DNA of 64,000 nt from Pseudomonas putida. GTDB taxonomy: Bacteria; Pseudomonadota; Gammaproteobacteria; Pseudomonadales; Pseudomonadaceae. Under the pieces are notes generated by a model. The model saw only the letters and a program-made list of their open reading frames with translations. It did not search any database and was not told the origin of the DNA. The translations under genes and the position numbers were made by a program. Numbering within the stretch: position 1 is the first letter of the stretch; every line of letters starts with the position of its first letter. Below are positions 25,412 through 34,639 of the stretch, piece after piece. The stretch lies in NCBI RefSeq assembly GCF_002025705.1, contig NZ_CP018846.1, positions 4,765,501 through 4,829,500 of the forward strand. Reading direction: 5' to 3'.

Positions 25412-26995
25412 TCAGTGGTGTTCGCGGGTAGCGCGGAACTTGATGTCTGGCCAGCGCTCTTCCATCAGCGCCAGGTTGACCCGGGTCGGCGCCAGGTAGG
25501 TCAGGTGACCGCCACCGTCGATGGCCAGGTTTTCCATGGCCTTGTTCTGGAATTCCTCAAGCTTCTTCTTGTCGTCGCAAGCGATCCAGCGGGCCGACCA
25601 CACGGTGATCGGCTCGTAGGCGCACTCCACCTTGTACTCTTCCTTCAGGCGGCTGGCGACCACGTCGAACTGCAGCACACCGACCGCACCGAGGATGATG
25701 TCGTTGCTGCGCTCCGGGAAGAACACCTGGGTCGCGCCTTCTTCGGCCAGCTGCTGCAGGCCCTGACGCAGCTGCTTGGATTTCAGCGGGTCCTTCAGGC
25801 GCACGCGGCGGAACAGCTCCGGGGCGAAGTGCGGGATACCGGTGAAGCCCAGCGCTTCGCCTTCGGTGAAGGTGTCGCCGATCTGGATGGTGCCGTGGTT
25901 GTGCAGGCCGATGATGTCGCCGGCATAGGCCTCTTCCAGTTGCTCACGCTCGGAAGAGAAGAAGGTCAGCGCATCGCCGATGCGCAGGTCCTTGTTCAGG
26001 CGTACGTGGCGCATCTTCATGCCCTTCTCGTACTTGCCCGAGCAGATACGCATGAAGGCGATACGGTCGCGGTGTTTCGGGTCCATGTTCGCCTGGATCT
26101 TGAACACGAAACCGCTGAACTTCTCTTCCACAGGCTCGACGGTCCGCTCGTGGGCCGCGCGGCTCAGCGGGCGCGGTGCCCAGTCGACGACGGCATCGAG
26201 CACGTGGTCGACACCAAAGTTGCCCAGCGCGGTACCGAAGAACACCGGGGTGAGCTGGCCGTTGATGAACTCGTCCTGGTCGAACTCGTGGCAGGCGCCC
26301 TGCACCAGCTCCAGCTGCTCGACGAACGAGTCGTACTGGTCACCCAGGTGCGCGCGGGCCTCGTCGGAGTCCAGCTTCTGGATGATCTTGGCTTCGGTGC
26401 GCTCGTGGCCGTGGCCCGGGGTGTAGACGATGATGTAGTCGCCGGTCAGGTGATACACGCCCTTGAAGTCGCGGTAGCAACCGATCGGCCAGGTGATTGG
26501 CGCGGCCTTGATCTTCAGCACCGCTTCGATCTCGTCGAGCAGTTCGATCGGGTCGCGGATGTCACGGTCGAGTTTGTTGATGAAGCTGACGATCGGCGTG
26601 TCGCGCAGGCGGCACACGTCCATCAGGGCGATGGTCCGTGGCTCTACACCTTTACCGCCGTCGAGCACCATCAGCGCCGAGTCCACTGCGGTCAGGGTGC
26701 GGTAGGTGTCTTCCGAGAAGTCTTCGTGGCCGGGGGTGTCGAGCAGGTTGATCATGTGCTCGCGGTACGGGAACTGCATCACCGAGGTGGTGATGGAGAT
26801 GCCGCGCTGCTTCTCCATTTCCATCCAGTCGGAGGTGGCGTGGCGGTCGGACTTGCGCGACTTCACGGTACCGGCGACGGCAATGGCCTTGCCCATCAGC
26901 AGGAGCTTCTCGGTGATGGTGGTCTTACCGGCGTCGGGGTGGGAAATGATTGCGAAAGTGCGGCGCTTCGCGACTTCGGCGGCCTGGTTGGTCAT
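25412..26995 (-). CDS. prfC: Peptide chain release factor 3 (RF3)
   Basis: Translational GTPase of 527 residues that recycles RF1/RF2 from the ribosome after peptide release. G1 SHPDAGKTTITEK, G3 DTPGHEDFSEDTYRT, G4 NKLDRD are intact, followed by EF-Tu-like domain 2 and the RF3 C-terminal domain (FPERSNDIILGAVGVLQFDV). ATG 26995 gives the usual family length (E. coli 529) and the usual N-terminus (MTNQAAEVAKRRTFAIISHP); a TTG nine codons upstream is less likely. Monocistronic by position, with REP structures on both sides. Confidence 0.96.
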   Translation of the reverse strand: MTNQAAEVAKRRTFAIISHPDAGKTTITEKLLLMGKAIAVAGTVKSRKSDRHATSDWMEMEKQRGISITTSVMQFPYREHMINLLDTPGHEDFSEDTYRTLTAVDSALMVLDGGKGVEPRTIALMDVCRLRDTPIVSFINKLDRDIRDPIELLDEIEAVLKIKAAPITWPIGCYRDFKGVYHLTGDYIIVYTPGHGHERTEAKIIQKLDSDEARAHLGDQYDSFVEQLELVQGACHEFDQDEFINGQLTPVFFGTALGNFGVDHVLDAVVDWAPRPLSRAAHERTVEPVEEKFSGFVFKIQANMDPKHRDRIAFMRICSGKYEKGMKMRHVRLNKDLRIGDALTFFSSEREQLEEAYAGDIIGLHNHGTIQIGDTFTEGEALGFTGIPHFAPELFRRVRLKDPLKSKQLRQGLQQLAEEGATQVFFPERSNDIILGAVGVLQFDVVASRLKEEYKVECAYEPITVWSARWIACDDKKKLEEFQNKAMENLAIDGGGHLTYLAPTRVNLALMEERWPDIKFRATREHH

Positions 26996-27085
26996 GGGAA
27001 ATCGCCTGACTGGGGGATTCAAAAAGGGGCGATATCATACCTGAAGTTGGGCCTGGACCAAAATCTGCTGCAATGAGTGGTTGCA

Positions 27086-27182
27086 GGCCTGGCCTCTTCA
27101 CTAGCAAGGCCGCGCCCGCAGGGATCGCACCGCATTGAAACCTGTGCAGCACCTGTGGGAGCGGGCTTGCCCGCGAAGAGGC
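27086..27182. repeat. Degenerate paired REP inverted repeat
   Basis: The right arm (27152-27182, CTGTGGGAGCGGGCTTGCCC core) is intact; the left arm (27086-27122) has several mismatches (CACTAGCAAGGCCGCGCCCG). It lies between the divergent prfC and the ABC operon, which is unusual because most copies here lie at 3' ends. Confidence 0.7.
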
Positions 27183-27552
27183 CGGCGCAGGCAAAACAAA
27201 TTTCGCAGGTAATCGCTTTATCTCGACAAATGGCCACAGGGTAGTTACTTCAACGCCTGCAGCGTATTAAACCACTGTTTTTTCTTGCCAATATCATTAA
27301 CAGCCAGTGATTAACGCTGGCCAAATGCCGCCTCAGATGGGAACCTTTACGCCCACGGAGACGTCCACTCCCCTGCAACCCGCTTCGGTTGGGGACTGGT
27401 TTCATCAGCATTTTCGGGCCCGACGGGGTTCGGCTCATGGCCTGAACGCAGCCTTCAGCTGCCTCACGCTGCTACTCGCGAACACACCACCCGCCGCCAG
27501 GATTGGCCGGCTACCAAGAAGTGTGCTCGCCGACAACACAAGGAGTCCGCCT
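27183..27552 (+). promoter_or_regulatory. Long structured upstream region of the quaternary-amine ABC operon
   Basis: No gene fits in these 370 bases. From 27300 they contain several potential RNA hairpins: GCCAG/CTGGC around 27303-27321; a compound hairpin 27365-27399 with an inner CAACC-CGCTTC-GGTTG stem; and the palindrome CGGGCCCG at about 27416. AGGAG at 27541 serves the GTG start at 27553. It may be a regulatory leader; I could not match it to a known riboswitch class. Confidence 0.4.
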
Positions 27553-28266
27553 GTGGCTACACGCTACGGAAAAGGGCTGTTGGGATGCGCCACCGTGCTC
27601 GTCATCCTGGCCCTGCTGATCCACTGGATCGGCATCGACACGATCGCGCGTTATCGCGACGATCTTGGGTTCTACCTGCAAGCGCACCTGGTCCTGGTGC
27701 TGGCTTCGATGGCGGCGGCGCTGGCCGTGGGCATCCCCGCCGGCATAGCCTTGAGTCGACCGCACCGGGTCGACAAAGCCGAGCGCTTCATGCAGTTCTT
27801 CAACGTTGGCAACACCATTCCCCCCCTGGCCGTTCTGGCCATCGCCCTGAGTATCCTGGGCATCGGCGCCGGGCCTGCGATCTTCGCGCTGTTCCTCGCC
27901 TCCCTCCTGCCCATCGTGCGCAACACCTACGAGGGCCTGAAAAACGTCCCCGCCTCGCTCAAGGAAGCCGCCACCGGCATCGGCATGACCCCGCGCCAGC
28001 AACTCTGGCAGGTGGAGTTGCCCAACGCCGTGCCGATCATCGTCGGCGGTGTGCGTGTGGCCCTTGCGCTGAACGTCGGCACCGCACCGCTGGCCTTCCT
28101 GATCGGCGCCAACAGCCTGGGCAGCCTGATCTTCCCCGGCATCGCCCTGAACAACCAGCCACAGCTGCTGCTCGGCGCCGCCTGCACCGCCCTGCTGGCG
28201 CTGGTACTCGACGCGGCGGTGAGTTTCTCCAGCAAGCGCTGGCTGGAACGTGGCCTGGCTGGATAA
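27553..28266 (+). CDS. Quaternary-amine/osmoprotectant ABC permease (OpuB/YehW type)
   Basis: Inner-membrane permease of about 237 residues, BPD_transp_1 domain with EAA loop (YEGLKNVPASLKEAATGIGM then PRQQLWQVELPNAVPII). The GTG start at 27553 follows AGGAG by 7 nt and opens on a membrane helix; in-frame codons upstream lie in the leader and would give an unlikely N-terminus. Family members carry glycine betaine, choline or carnitine. First gene of a permease / binding protein / permease / ATPase operon. Confidence 0.88.
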   Translation: MATRYGKGLLGCATVLVILALLIHWIGIDTIARYRDDLGFYLQAHLVLVLASMAAALAVGIPAGIALSRPHRVDKAERFMQFFNVGNTIPPLAVLAIALSILGIGAGPAIFALFLASLLPIVRNTYEGLKNVPASLKEAATGIGMTPRQQLWQVELPNAVPIIVGGVRVALALNVGTAPLAFLIGANSLGSLIFPGIALNNQPQLLLGAACTALLALVLDAAVSFSSKRWLERGLAG

Positions 28267-28279
28267 CGAGAGGGAACGT

Positions 28280-29194
28280 ATGAACAAGAGAATCGCCTTG
28301 CTGCTGGGCGCGGCCCTGCTGTTCGCAGGATTTGCCCAGGCAGCGGAAAAACCGCTGATCCGCATCGGCGCGCGGGTGTTCACCGAACAGACCGTGCTCG
28401 CCGAAATCACCGCGCAATACCTGCGTGCCAATGGCTTCGACGTGCGCGTCACCAGCGGCCTTGGCAGCAGCATCGCGCGCCAGGCCCAGGAAACCGGGCA
28501 GCTCGACCTGATGTGGGAGTACACCGGCGTGTCGCTGGTGTCGTACAACCATATCGACGAGCGTATGCCCAGTGCCGAAGCCACCTACGCCAAGGTCAAG
28601 GAGCTGGACGCGAAGAAGGACCTGATCTGGCTCACCCCGTCGAAATTCAGCAACACCTACGCGCTTGGCCTGCCCAAGCAGGTCGCCGAAGCTTATCCAC
28701 AGATCAATACGATCAGCGACCTCAACCAGGTGCTGCGTGACGAAAACCAGCGCAACCACCTGGTGGCTCTGGACACCGAGTTCGCCAACCGCCCGGATGG
28801 CCTGATCGGCCTGAAGCAGATGTACGACCTGCAAGTGGGCCGCGCCAACATCCGCCAGATGGATGCCGGCCTGGTCTACACCGCCATGCACAACAACCAG
28901 GTGTTCGCAGGCCTTGTGTATACCACCGACGGCCGCCTGAGCGCGTTCAACCTCAAGCTGCTGGAAGACGACAAGCACTACTTCCCCGACTACACCGCTG
29001 CCCCGGTGGTGCGCAAGCAGGTGCTCGACGCCCACCCGAAACTGGTCGGCCTGCTCAAGCCACTGGCCGAGCAGCTCGATGACGAAACCATGCGCCAGCT
29101 CAATGCCAAGGTCGACGTCGAACACCAGAACCCGACCACGGTGGCCGCCACCTTCCTGCGTGAGCACCCTATGCCTAGCGAGGTACAGCCATGA
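28280..29194 (+). CDS. OsmF/OpuC-type osmoprotectant-binding protein
   Basis: Periplasmic (possibly tethered) OpuAC-family binding protein of 304 residues. Signal peptide about 1-21 (AGFAQA), mature segment KPLIRIGARVFTEQTVLAEI and GSSIARQAQETGQLDLMWEY are the substrate-binding family landmarks. Binds quaternary amines in known homologues (OsmF/YehZ, OpuCC). It starts 13 bases after the first permease, and its stop overlaps the second permease start (ATGA). Confidence 0.88.
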   Translation: MNKRIALLLGAALLFAGFAQAAEKPLIRIGARVFTEQTVLAEITAQYLRANGFDVRVTSGLGSSIARQAQETGQLDLMWEYTGVSLVSYNHIDERMPSAEATYAKVKELDAKKDLIWLTPSKFSNTYALGLPKQVAEAYPQINTISDLNQVLRDENQRNHLVALDTEFANRPDGLIGLKQMYDLQVGRANIRQMDAGLVYTAMHNNQVFAGLVYTTDGRLSAFNLKLLEDDKHYFPDYTAAPVVRKQVLDAHPKLVGLLKPLAEQLDDETMRQLNAKVDVEHQNPTTVAATFLREHPMPSEVQP

Positions 29195-29844
29195 GCCTGC
29201 TCGACACATTCGCCCACCTCGACTGGGCCCAGGTGCTGCAGCTGACCTGGCAGCACATCATGCTGGTTGGCGTGGCGGTGAGCCTGGCGATCATCGTCGG
29301 CGTGCCACTGGGCATCCTGATGACCCGCTTCCCGGCCGTCGCAGGCCCACTGCAGGCCAGCGCCACGGTGTTGCTGACCATCCCTTCCATCGCCCTGTTC
29401 GGCCTGCTGCTACCGTTCTACTCCAAGTTCGGCCAGGGCCTCGGCCCGCTGCCGGCGATCACTGCGGTGTTCCTTTATTCACTGCTGCCGATCCTGCGCA
29501 ACACCTACCTGGCCCTGACCAACGTCGAGCCCGGCATCCGTGAAGCGGCGCGCGGTATCGGCATGACCTTCGGCCAGCGCCTGCGCATGGTCGAGCTGCC
29601 CATCGCGGTGCCGGTGATCCTCGCCGGCGTGCGTACCGCCGTGGTGATGAACATCGGCGTCATGACCATTGCCGCCACCATCGGCGCTGGCGGCCTGGGC
29701 GTGCTCATCCTCACCTCCATCAGCCGCAGCGACATGTCGATGCTGCTGGTCGGCGCCGTACTGGTCAGCCTGCTGGCGATCATCGCCGACCTGCTCCTGC
29801 AAACCCTGCAACGTGCCCTGACTCCAGAAGGACTGCGCTCATGA
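29191..29844 (+). CDS. Quaternary-amine ABC permease, second subunit
   Basis: Inner-membrane permease of 217 residues with the EAA loop TNVEPGIREAARGIGMTFGQ and RLRMVELPIAVPVILAG. Paralogous to the first permease of this operon; the pair would form a heterodimeric channel as in YehW/YehY or OpuCB/OpuCD. Overlaps the genes on both sides by 4 bases (ATGA), so the last three genes are translationally coupled. Confidence 0.9.
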   Translation: MSLLDTFAHLDWAQVLQLTWQHIMLVGVAVSLAIIVGVPLGILMTRFPAVAGPLQASATVLLTIPSIALFGLLLPFYSKFGQGLGPLPAITAVFLYSLLPILRNTYLALTNVEPGIREAARGIGMTFGQRLRMVELPIAVPVILAGVRTAVVMNIGVMTIAATIGAGGLGVLILTSISRSDMSMLLVGAVLVSLLAIIADLLLQTLQRALTPEGLRS

Positions 29845-30998
29845 TCGAATTGAAGAACCTCAGCAAAACCTTCAACGTCAACGGCAAGGACGTCAAAGCC
29901 GTCGACTCGGTAAGCCTCACCGTCAACGAAGGTGAAATCTGCGTGTTCCTCGGCCCATCGGGCTGTGGCAAGAGCACCACGCTGAAGATGATCAACCGCC
30001 TGATCACGCCCACCTCCGGCCAGGTGTTCATCAATGGCGAGGACACCAGCGCGCTGGACGAAGTGACCCTGCGCCGGCACATCGGCTACGTGATCCAGCA
30101 GATCGGCCTGTTCCCCAACATGACCATCGAGGAGAACATCACCGTGGTCCCGCGCCTGCTCGGCTGGGACAAGCAGAAGTGCCACGAGCGCGCCCGTGAG
30201 CTGATGCACATGATCAAGCTCGAGCCCAAGCAGTACCTGCAGCGCTACCCGCGCGAGCTGTCCGGTGGCCAGCAGCAACGCATCGGGGTGATCCGCGCGC
30301 TGGCGGCGGAAGCACCGGTGCTGCTGATGGACGAGCCGTTCGGCGCGGTCGACCCGATCAACCGCGAAATGATCCAGAACGAGTTCTTCGAGATGCAGCG
30401 GGCGCTGAACAAGACCGTGATCATGGTCAGCCACGACATCGACGAGGCGATCAAGCTGGGCGACAAGATCGCCATCTTCCGCGCTGGCAAGTTGCTGCAG
30501 CTGGACCACCCGGATACCTTGCTGGCGCACCCGGTGGATGACTTCGTGAGCAACTTCGTCGGCCAGGACAGTACGCTGAAACGCCTGCTGCTGGTGCGCG
30601 CCGAGGATGCGGCGGACAACGCGCCGTCGGTGAGCCCCGAGACGCCGGTGAGCGATGCGCTGGAGCTGCTCGATGAGCACGACCGCCGTTACGTGGTGGT
30701 GACCGACGGGCAGAACAAGGCGCTGGGCTATGTGCGCCGGCGCGACATGCACCGCCAGCAAGGCACCTGCGGCGACTTCCTGCGGCCGTTCAATGCCACG
30801 GCGTCGCATGATGAGCATCTGCGCATCCTGCTGTCGCGGATGTACGAGTTCAACCGGGCGTGGTTGCCGGTGCTGGATGCCGAGCAGGTGTTCCTGGGCG
30901 AGGTCACTCAGGAGTCGATTGCGGCTTACCTGAGCTCGGGGCGTTCGCGCGGGGCCAAGTCCAGCATTGTTTCGCCGGCCGAGGCGGTGGCTTCTTGA
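29841..30998 (+). CDS. Quaternary-amine ABC ATPase with CBS domains
   Basis: Cytoplasmic ATPase of 385 residues, OpuCA/ProV type. Walker A GPSGCGKST, Q-loop VIQQIGLFPN, signature LSGGQQQRIG, Walker B VLLMDEPFGAVD, switch His in VSHDIDEA. Residues from about 250 onward form a tandem CBS-like region (PVSDALELLDEHDRRYVVVT; EHLRILLSRMYEFNRAWLPV), which in OpuA senses ionic strength or cyclic-di-AMP. This supports osmoregulated uptake. Last gene of the operon; a GGGGCGC-TTT-GCGCCCC hairpin follows at 31005-31021. Confidence 0.92.
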   Translation: MIELKNLSKTFNVNGKDVKAVDSVSLTVNEGEICVFLGPSGCGKSTTLKMINRLITPTSGQVFINGEDTSALDEVTLRRHIGYVIQQIGLFPNMTIEENITVVPRLLGWDKQKCHERARELMHMIKLEPKQYLQRYPRELSGGQQQRIGVIRALAAEAPVLLMDEPFGAVDPINREMIQNEFFEMQRALNKTVIMVSHDIDEAIKLGDKIAIFRAGKLLQLDHPDTLLAHPVDDFVSNFVGQDSTLKRLLLVRAEDAADNAPSVSPETPVSDALELLDEHDRRYVVVTDGQNKALGYVRRRDMHRQQGTCGDFLRPFNATASHDEHLRILLSRMYEFNRAWLPVLDAEQVFLGEVTQESIAAYLSSGRSRGAKSSIVSPAEAVAS

Positions 30999-31004
30999 TT
31001 GCTG

Positions 31005-31092
31005 GGGGCGCTTTGCGCCCCTTTCGCGACACAAGGCCGCTCCTACAGGGAAACGCGATCCCCTGTAGGAGCGGCCTTGTGTCGCGAAAGGG
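31005..31092. repeat. Hairpin and perfect paired REP between convergent genes
   Basis: A 7-bp GGGGCGC hairpin (31005-31021) is followed by an inverted repeat with perfect 32-bp arms, 31019-31050 and 31061-31092, of the CGACACAAGGCCGCTCC family. It lies between the ABC ATPase and the convergent TonB receptor. Confidence 0.88.
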
Positions 31093-31119
31093 CCGCAAAG
31101 CGGCCCCAACAATCTCCAG

Positions 31120-33549
31120 TCAGAACCCTACGCTGGCCTGTACATAGAAGGTCCGCGGCTCACCCACATAGATGCCGGCATTGTTGTCGCTGGAGCGGGT
31201 GAAATACTGCTTGTCGAACAGGTTCTTCACCCCCGCCGCCAGCTTCAGGTTGGACATGTCCGCTCCAAACTCATACCCACCACGGGCATGCCAGGTCACG
31301 TAGCCCGGAATGTCGCCATACTGCCCATCAGCACTCGGCTCGGTAATGTAATCGCCATTGAAACTGCCATCGGCATTGATCCCGGTCCCTGGCGCACGCT
31401 GCTTGGACTGGGCATAGGCATCCAGATTCCAGGTCCAGCGATTGATCGCATAACGCACCCCGGCAGTGGCCACCTGCCTCGAATAGAACGGCAGGTCACG
31501 GCCCTTGAAGCCCGGGATATCCCCTTCATACGTCGCGCGGGTATAGGTGTAGCCACCGCTCACCGACAGCCCTTCCAGGCGCGGGTCCAGCCCGGCCAGG
31601 TCGTAACGCACGGAGGCCTCGATACCTTGGTGCTTGGTCGCACCGAGGTTGGTCCAGCCCACATCGTTGCTGATGTACTGCAACTCGTCATCGAAGTCGA
31701 TGTAGAACGCTGTCAGCTCACCGGCGAAACCGCCGTTGTCATAGCGCGTACCAAGCTCGTAGGTCTTGGCCTTCTCCGGCTCCAGGCCATTGGCCGTGCT
31801 GTTGCCGGTGCCGCCCTGGCCCAGCTGGAAGTACTGCAGGCTGCCGAACGAGGTCTCGTAGTTGGCGAACACCTTCCAGGCATCGGAGATGTGGTACATC
31901 ACGCTCAGCGCCGGCAGCGGCTCGTTGCTGGTGATGCTGCGGTTCTTTTCCGGTACCGGCTTGCCATTGGTGCCGAGCACCGGGCGGTCGCGCCAGTCGG
32001 TATTGATGTGCTCGAAGCGGATGCCCGGGGTGATGGTCCAGTTGCCGACATCGATCTTGTCGTCGATGTAGTAGGCGCTGGCTTCGGTGCCGCCGCTACG
32101 GTCTTGGAACACGTGGCCATCGGAAGTCGGCGTGGGCGTCGGTACGTTGTCGATCAGCGCCAGACGGGTCGACTGCTCGCGCATGGCTTCTTTCAGGTAG
32201 CGATAACCGACGCTGACTTCCTGGGTGGTGGGGCCGGCGAAGAAGATCCGCGACACCCGTGGCTCGATGGCGAAGGTATGGTAGTTGCGCGGGTAAGACG
32301 ACAGGGTCTTCATGTCACGCGCGGCGATGGCGCTGCCACGGAAGCTGTCGGTGTAATAGGTCAGCACTTCGAACTGGGTGGCATCGTCGAGCTGGCGCTG
32401 CCACTTGAACGACACGTCCTTGCGCCGGCCGGCGAAGTAGTCGTAGTCGCGCAGCGACTGGTACGGGTTGCTGTCGTACTGGGCCTGGGTCAGGCCGCCG
32501 GGCATGTCGGCACGGCCATCGTAGTAGTGAAAGTTGAGCCAGAACTCATCAACGTCGGTCGGCGCCCAGTGAGTCTTGAGGATGACGTCGTCGATGTCGT
32601 TGCCATTGTTGCTTTCGCGATAGCCATTGCCGTTCACGCCGGTGTACAGCAAGGCCACGCCCATGCCGTTGTCGGCAGTACCGCCGACGAAGGCAGACTC
32701 GGTGTGTTTCCAGCCGCCGTGCTGGGAAGTTTCCAGCGTGGTGGACAGTTCAGCCGAAGCCTTTTCGGGAATCGCGCGGGTGACGAAGTTGATCACCCCG
32801 CCGACGTTCTGCGGGCCATAGCGCACCGAGCCTGCACCGCGCACCACATCAATGCTGTCGAGGTTACCCGAGGAGATCGGTGCCATCGACAGCTGCGGCT
32901 GGCCATACGGCGCAAAAGCCGCAGGAATGCCATCGATCAGCACGGTCGAGCGCGGCGACAGGCGCGAGGTCAGGCCACGCACGCCAACGTTCAGCGACAG
33001 GTCACTGCCACCGGTACCGTTGCTGTCCTGCACCTGTACGCCAGGGATACCGCGCAGCACGTCGCGCACGTTCATCGCACCCTTCTCCACCATCGCCTCG
33101 CGGCGCACCACGGTGCGCGCGCCCGGGTGGTTCTGCACCACGGCCTGGTCGGCATCGCCAAGCCAGTCACCGACCACCTTCACGTCGGTGGGCGCCAGCT
33201 CCAGGCTGCCGGTGGTGAGCGTGCCGGCCGGCTGGGCCGGCTTCACCACTACCGTGTCTTCGGACTTCTCATAGGTCAGCCCGCTGCCCTGCAGCAATTG
33301 CTGCAGGGCTTGCTCGGGCGCCAGGTTGCCGGACACTGCCGGGGCCTGCTTGCCGGCTACCAGTTCAGGGCTGAAGAACAGTTGCAGATTGGTCTGCTGG
33401 CCAAGTTGGCTCAGCGCCGAGGCCAATGGTTGGGCCTGGATCTGGATCGCACTGCCGGCCTGCTCGGCCTGGGCGTTGACGGCTGCGGTGCTGACCGCCA
33501 GGGCCAGCGCCAGTGCGCTCAGGCGTGGAAAAGGTTTGTTGTTGTTCAC
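31120..33549 (-). CDS. TonB-dependent ferric-siderophore receptor with STN signalling domain (FecA-like)
   Basis: Outer-membrane transducer of about 809 residues. Signal peptide (ALALALAVSTAAVNAQA), then an STN signalling domain (IQIQAQPLASALSQLGQQTN, with the typical QALQQLLQGSGLTY), a TonB box region, a plug (RDVLRGIPGVQVQDSNGTGG; RGAGSVRYGPQNVGGVINFV) and a 22-strand barrel ending in terminal Phe (VQASVGF). The STN domain and the adjacent FecR/FecI genes indicate cell-surface signalling. GTG 33549 has AGGA about 12 nt upstream; an ATG at 33591 without a ribosome site is the alternative. Ligand is probably ferric citrate or a xenosiderophore; not determinable here. Confidence 0.92.
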   Translation of the reverse strand: MNNNKPFPRLSALALALAVSTAAVNAQAEQAGSAIQIQAQPLASALSQLGQQTNLQLFFSPELVAGKQAPAVSGNLAPEQALQQLLQGSGLTYEKSEDTVVVKPAQPAGTLTTGSLELAPTDVKVVGDWLGDADQAVVQNHPGARTVVRREAMVEKGAMNVRDVLRGIPGVQVQDSNGTGGSDLSLNVGVRGLTSRLSPRSTVLIDGIPAAFAPYGQPQLSMAPISSGNLDSIDVVRGAGSVRYGPQNVGGVINFVTRAIPEKASAELSTTLETSQHGGWKHTESAFVGGTADNGMGVALLYTGVNGNGYRESNNGNDIDDVILKTHWAPTDVDEFWLNFHYYDGRADMPGGLTQAQYDSNPYQSLRDYDYFAGRRKDVSFKWQRQLDDATQFEVLTYYTDSFRGSAIAARDMKTLSSYPRNYHTFAIEPRVSRIFFAGPTTQEVSVGYRYLKEAMREQSTRLALIDNVPTPTPTSDGHVFQDRSGGTEASAYYIDDKIDVGNWTITPGIRFEHINTDWRDRPVLGTNGKPVPEKNRSITSNEPLPALSVMYHISDAWKVFANYETSFGSLQYFQLGQGGTGNSTANGLEPEKAKTYELGTRYDNGGFAGELTAFYIDFDDELQYISNDVGWTNLGATKHQGIEASVRYDLAGLDPRLEGLSVSGGYTYTRATYEGDIPGFKGRDLPFYSRQVATAGVRYAINRWTWNLDAYAQSKQRAPGTGINADGSFNGDYITEPSADGQYGDIPGYVTWHARGGYEFGADMSNLKLAAGVKNLFDKQYFTRSSDNNAGIYVGEPRTFYVQASVGF

Positions 33550-33656
33550 GTCGTCGAAACATCCTGAAGAAGGAATAAACGCCAACTGCATGCAAATCGA
33601 AATGCTTGGCAGTTGCAGCTGGCGGGGAAGACGAACGAGCGGAAAAAAACCTGAAT

Positions 33657-34619
33657 CTATTTCGCGATTATTTCGCGGGAGCCGTCTTCGTGGGCCTTGA
33701 TCGCCACTGGCAGGATGCTCGGCAAGGCGCGCAGCAGAGCGTCTGTGTCGTCGATGCTGAAGGTGCTGGACAGGCGCATCTGGGCAACCTTGCCAGGTGC
33801 CACGCGCAGTGGCTGAGCACGGTAGCGCGACACTTCGGCCACCACTTCGGCAAGGCTGGCGTTGTCGAACACCAGCTTGCCCTGGCGCCAGGCAGTCAGT
33901 GTGGCGGCGTTGACCGCATAAGGCGCGGCAACCTGGCCGTGCGCATCAATGTAAGAGCCCTGGCCTGCGCCCAGCTGTGCCAACGAAGTATCGCTGCCCT
34001 GAACACGCACCGAGCCCTGCTCGACCGCCACCCGGGTAGCGGCCGGGTCCAGGCGCACATCGAAGCGGGTGCCGGTCACGGTCACGTTGCCTTGGGCGGT
34101 CTGGACCACGAACGGGCGGCTGCTGTCGTGGGCGACGATGAACATCGCCTCACCTGCGTTCAACTGAATGTGTCGGCGGCCTGGGCTGAAATCGACTTGC
34201 AGCTGGGTGGCGCCGTTGAGCTCAAGGTGCGAGCCATCTGGCAGCTCGACCTGGCGACGCTCGCCGAGGGCAGTCTGCAGGCTGCCCTGGTGATTGAGTT
34301 GCTGGTAGTGCCAGCCCGTCCAGCCCAGCCCCAGCGCCACCAGCGCCACACAAGCCGCCAGCGCCTGGCGCAACAGGCGCCGCCGCGGCAACTGGCGCAC
34401 CGGGTCCGGCTCGCACAGCGCTTCGAGGCGCTGGCGCGGGATCAACTCTGCCGCGCTCCACACCGCGGCCAAGGCATCGTACTCGGCACGATGGCTGGGG
34501 TGGGCGGCAAGCCACGCACGTAGCTGCTTTTGCAGCGCGGCATCGCGCGGCGCGTCCTGCATGCGGACGAACCATGCGGCCGCCTGCTCACGGACGGTCT
34601 CGGAACCGTGCTGTTTCAT
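33657..34619 (-). CDS. FecR-type anti-sigma/sigma regulator
   Basis: About 320 residues. N-terminal DUF4880/anti-sigma region (EQAAAWFVRMQDAPRDAALQ; RAWLAAHPSHRAEYDALAAV), one membrane helix near 85-105 (ALAACVALVALGLGW), and a periplasmic FecR domain (GERRQVELPDGSHLELNGAT; GNVTVTGTRFDVRLD) with a C-terminal secretin/TonB-like STN-interacting segment. It would relay receptor occupancy to the sigma factor. ATG 34619 lies 9 nt after AGGAG; an ATG at 34643 overlapping the sigma stop is possible. Transcribed sigma, then FecR, then receptor. Confidence 0.9.
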   Translation of the reverse strand: MKQHGSETVREQAAAWFVRMQDAPRDAALQKQLRAWLAAHPSHRAEYDALAAVWSAAELIPRQRLEALCEPDPVRQLPRRRLLRQALAACVALVALGLGWTGWHYQQLNHQGSLQTALGERRQVELPDGSHLELNGATQLQVDFSPGRRHIQLNAGEAMFIVAHDSSRPFVVQTAQGNVTVTGTRFDVRLDPAATRVAVEQGSVRVQGSDTSLAQLGAGQGSYIDAHGQVAAPYAVNAATLTAWRQGKLVFDNASLAEVVAEVSRYRAQPLRVAPGKVAQMRLSSTFSIDDTDALLRALPSILPVAIKAHEDGSREIIAK

Positions 34620-34639
34620 GGGAAAGGTCTCCTGACTCA

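Noticed and set aside
27307..27552. In-frame N-terminal extension of the first quaternary-amine permease
   Set aside because: It would put about 80 non-membrane residues before the first helix and lacks a ribosome site, whereas GTG 27553 has AGGAG at the right distance.
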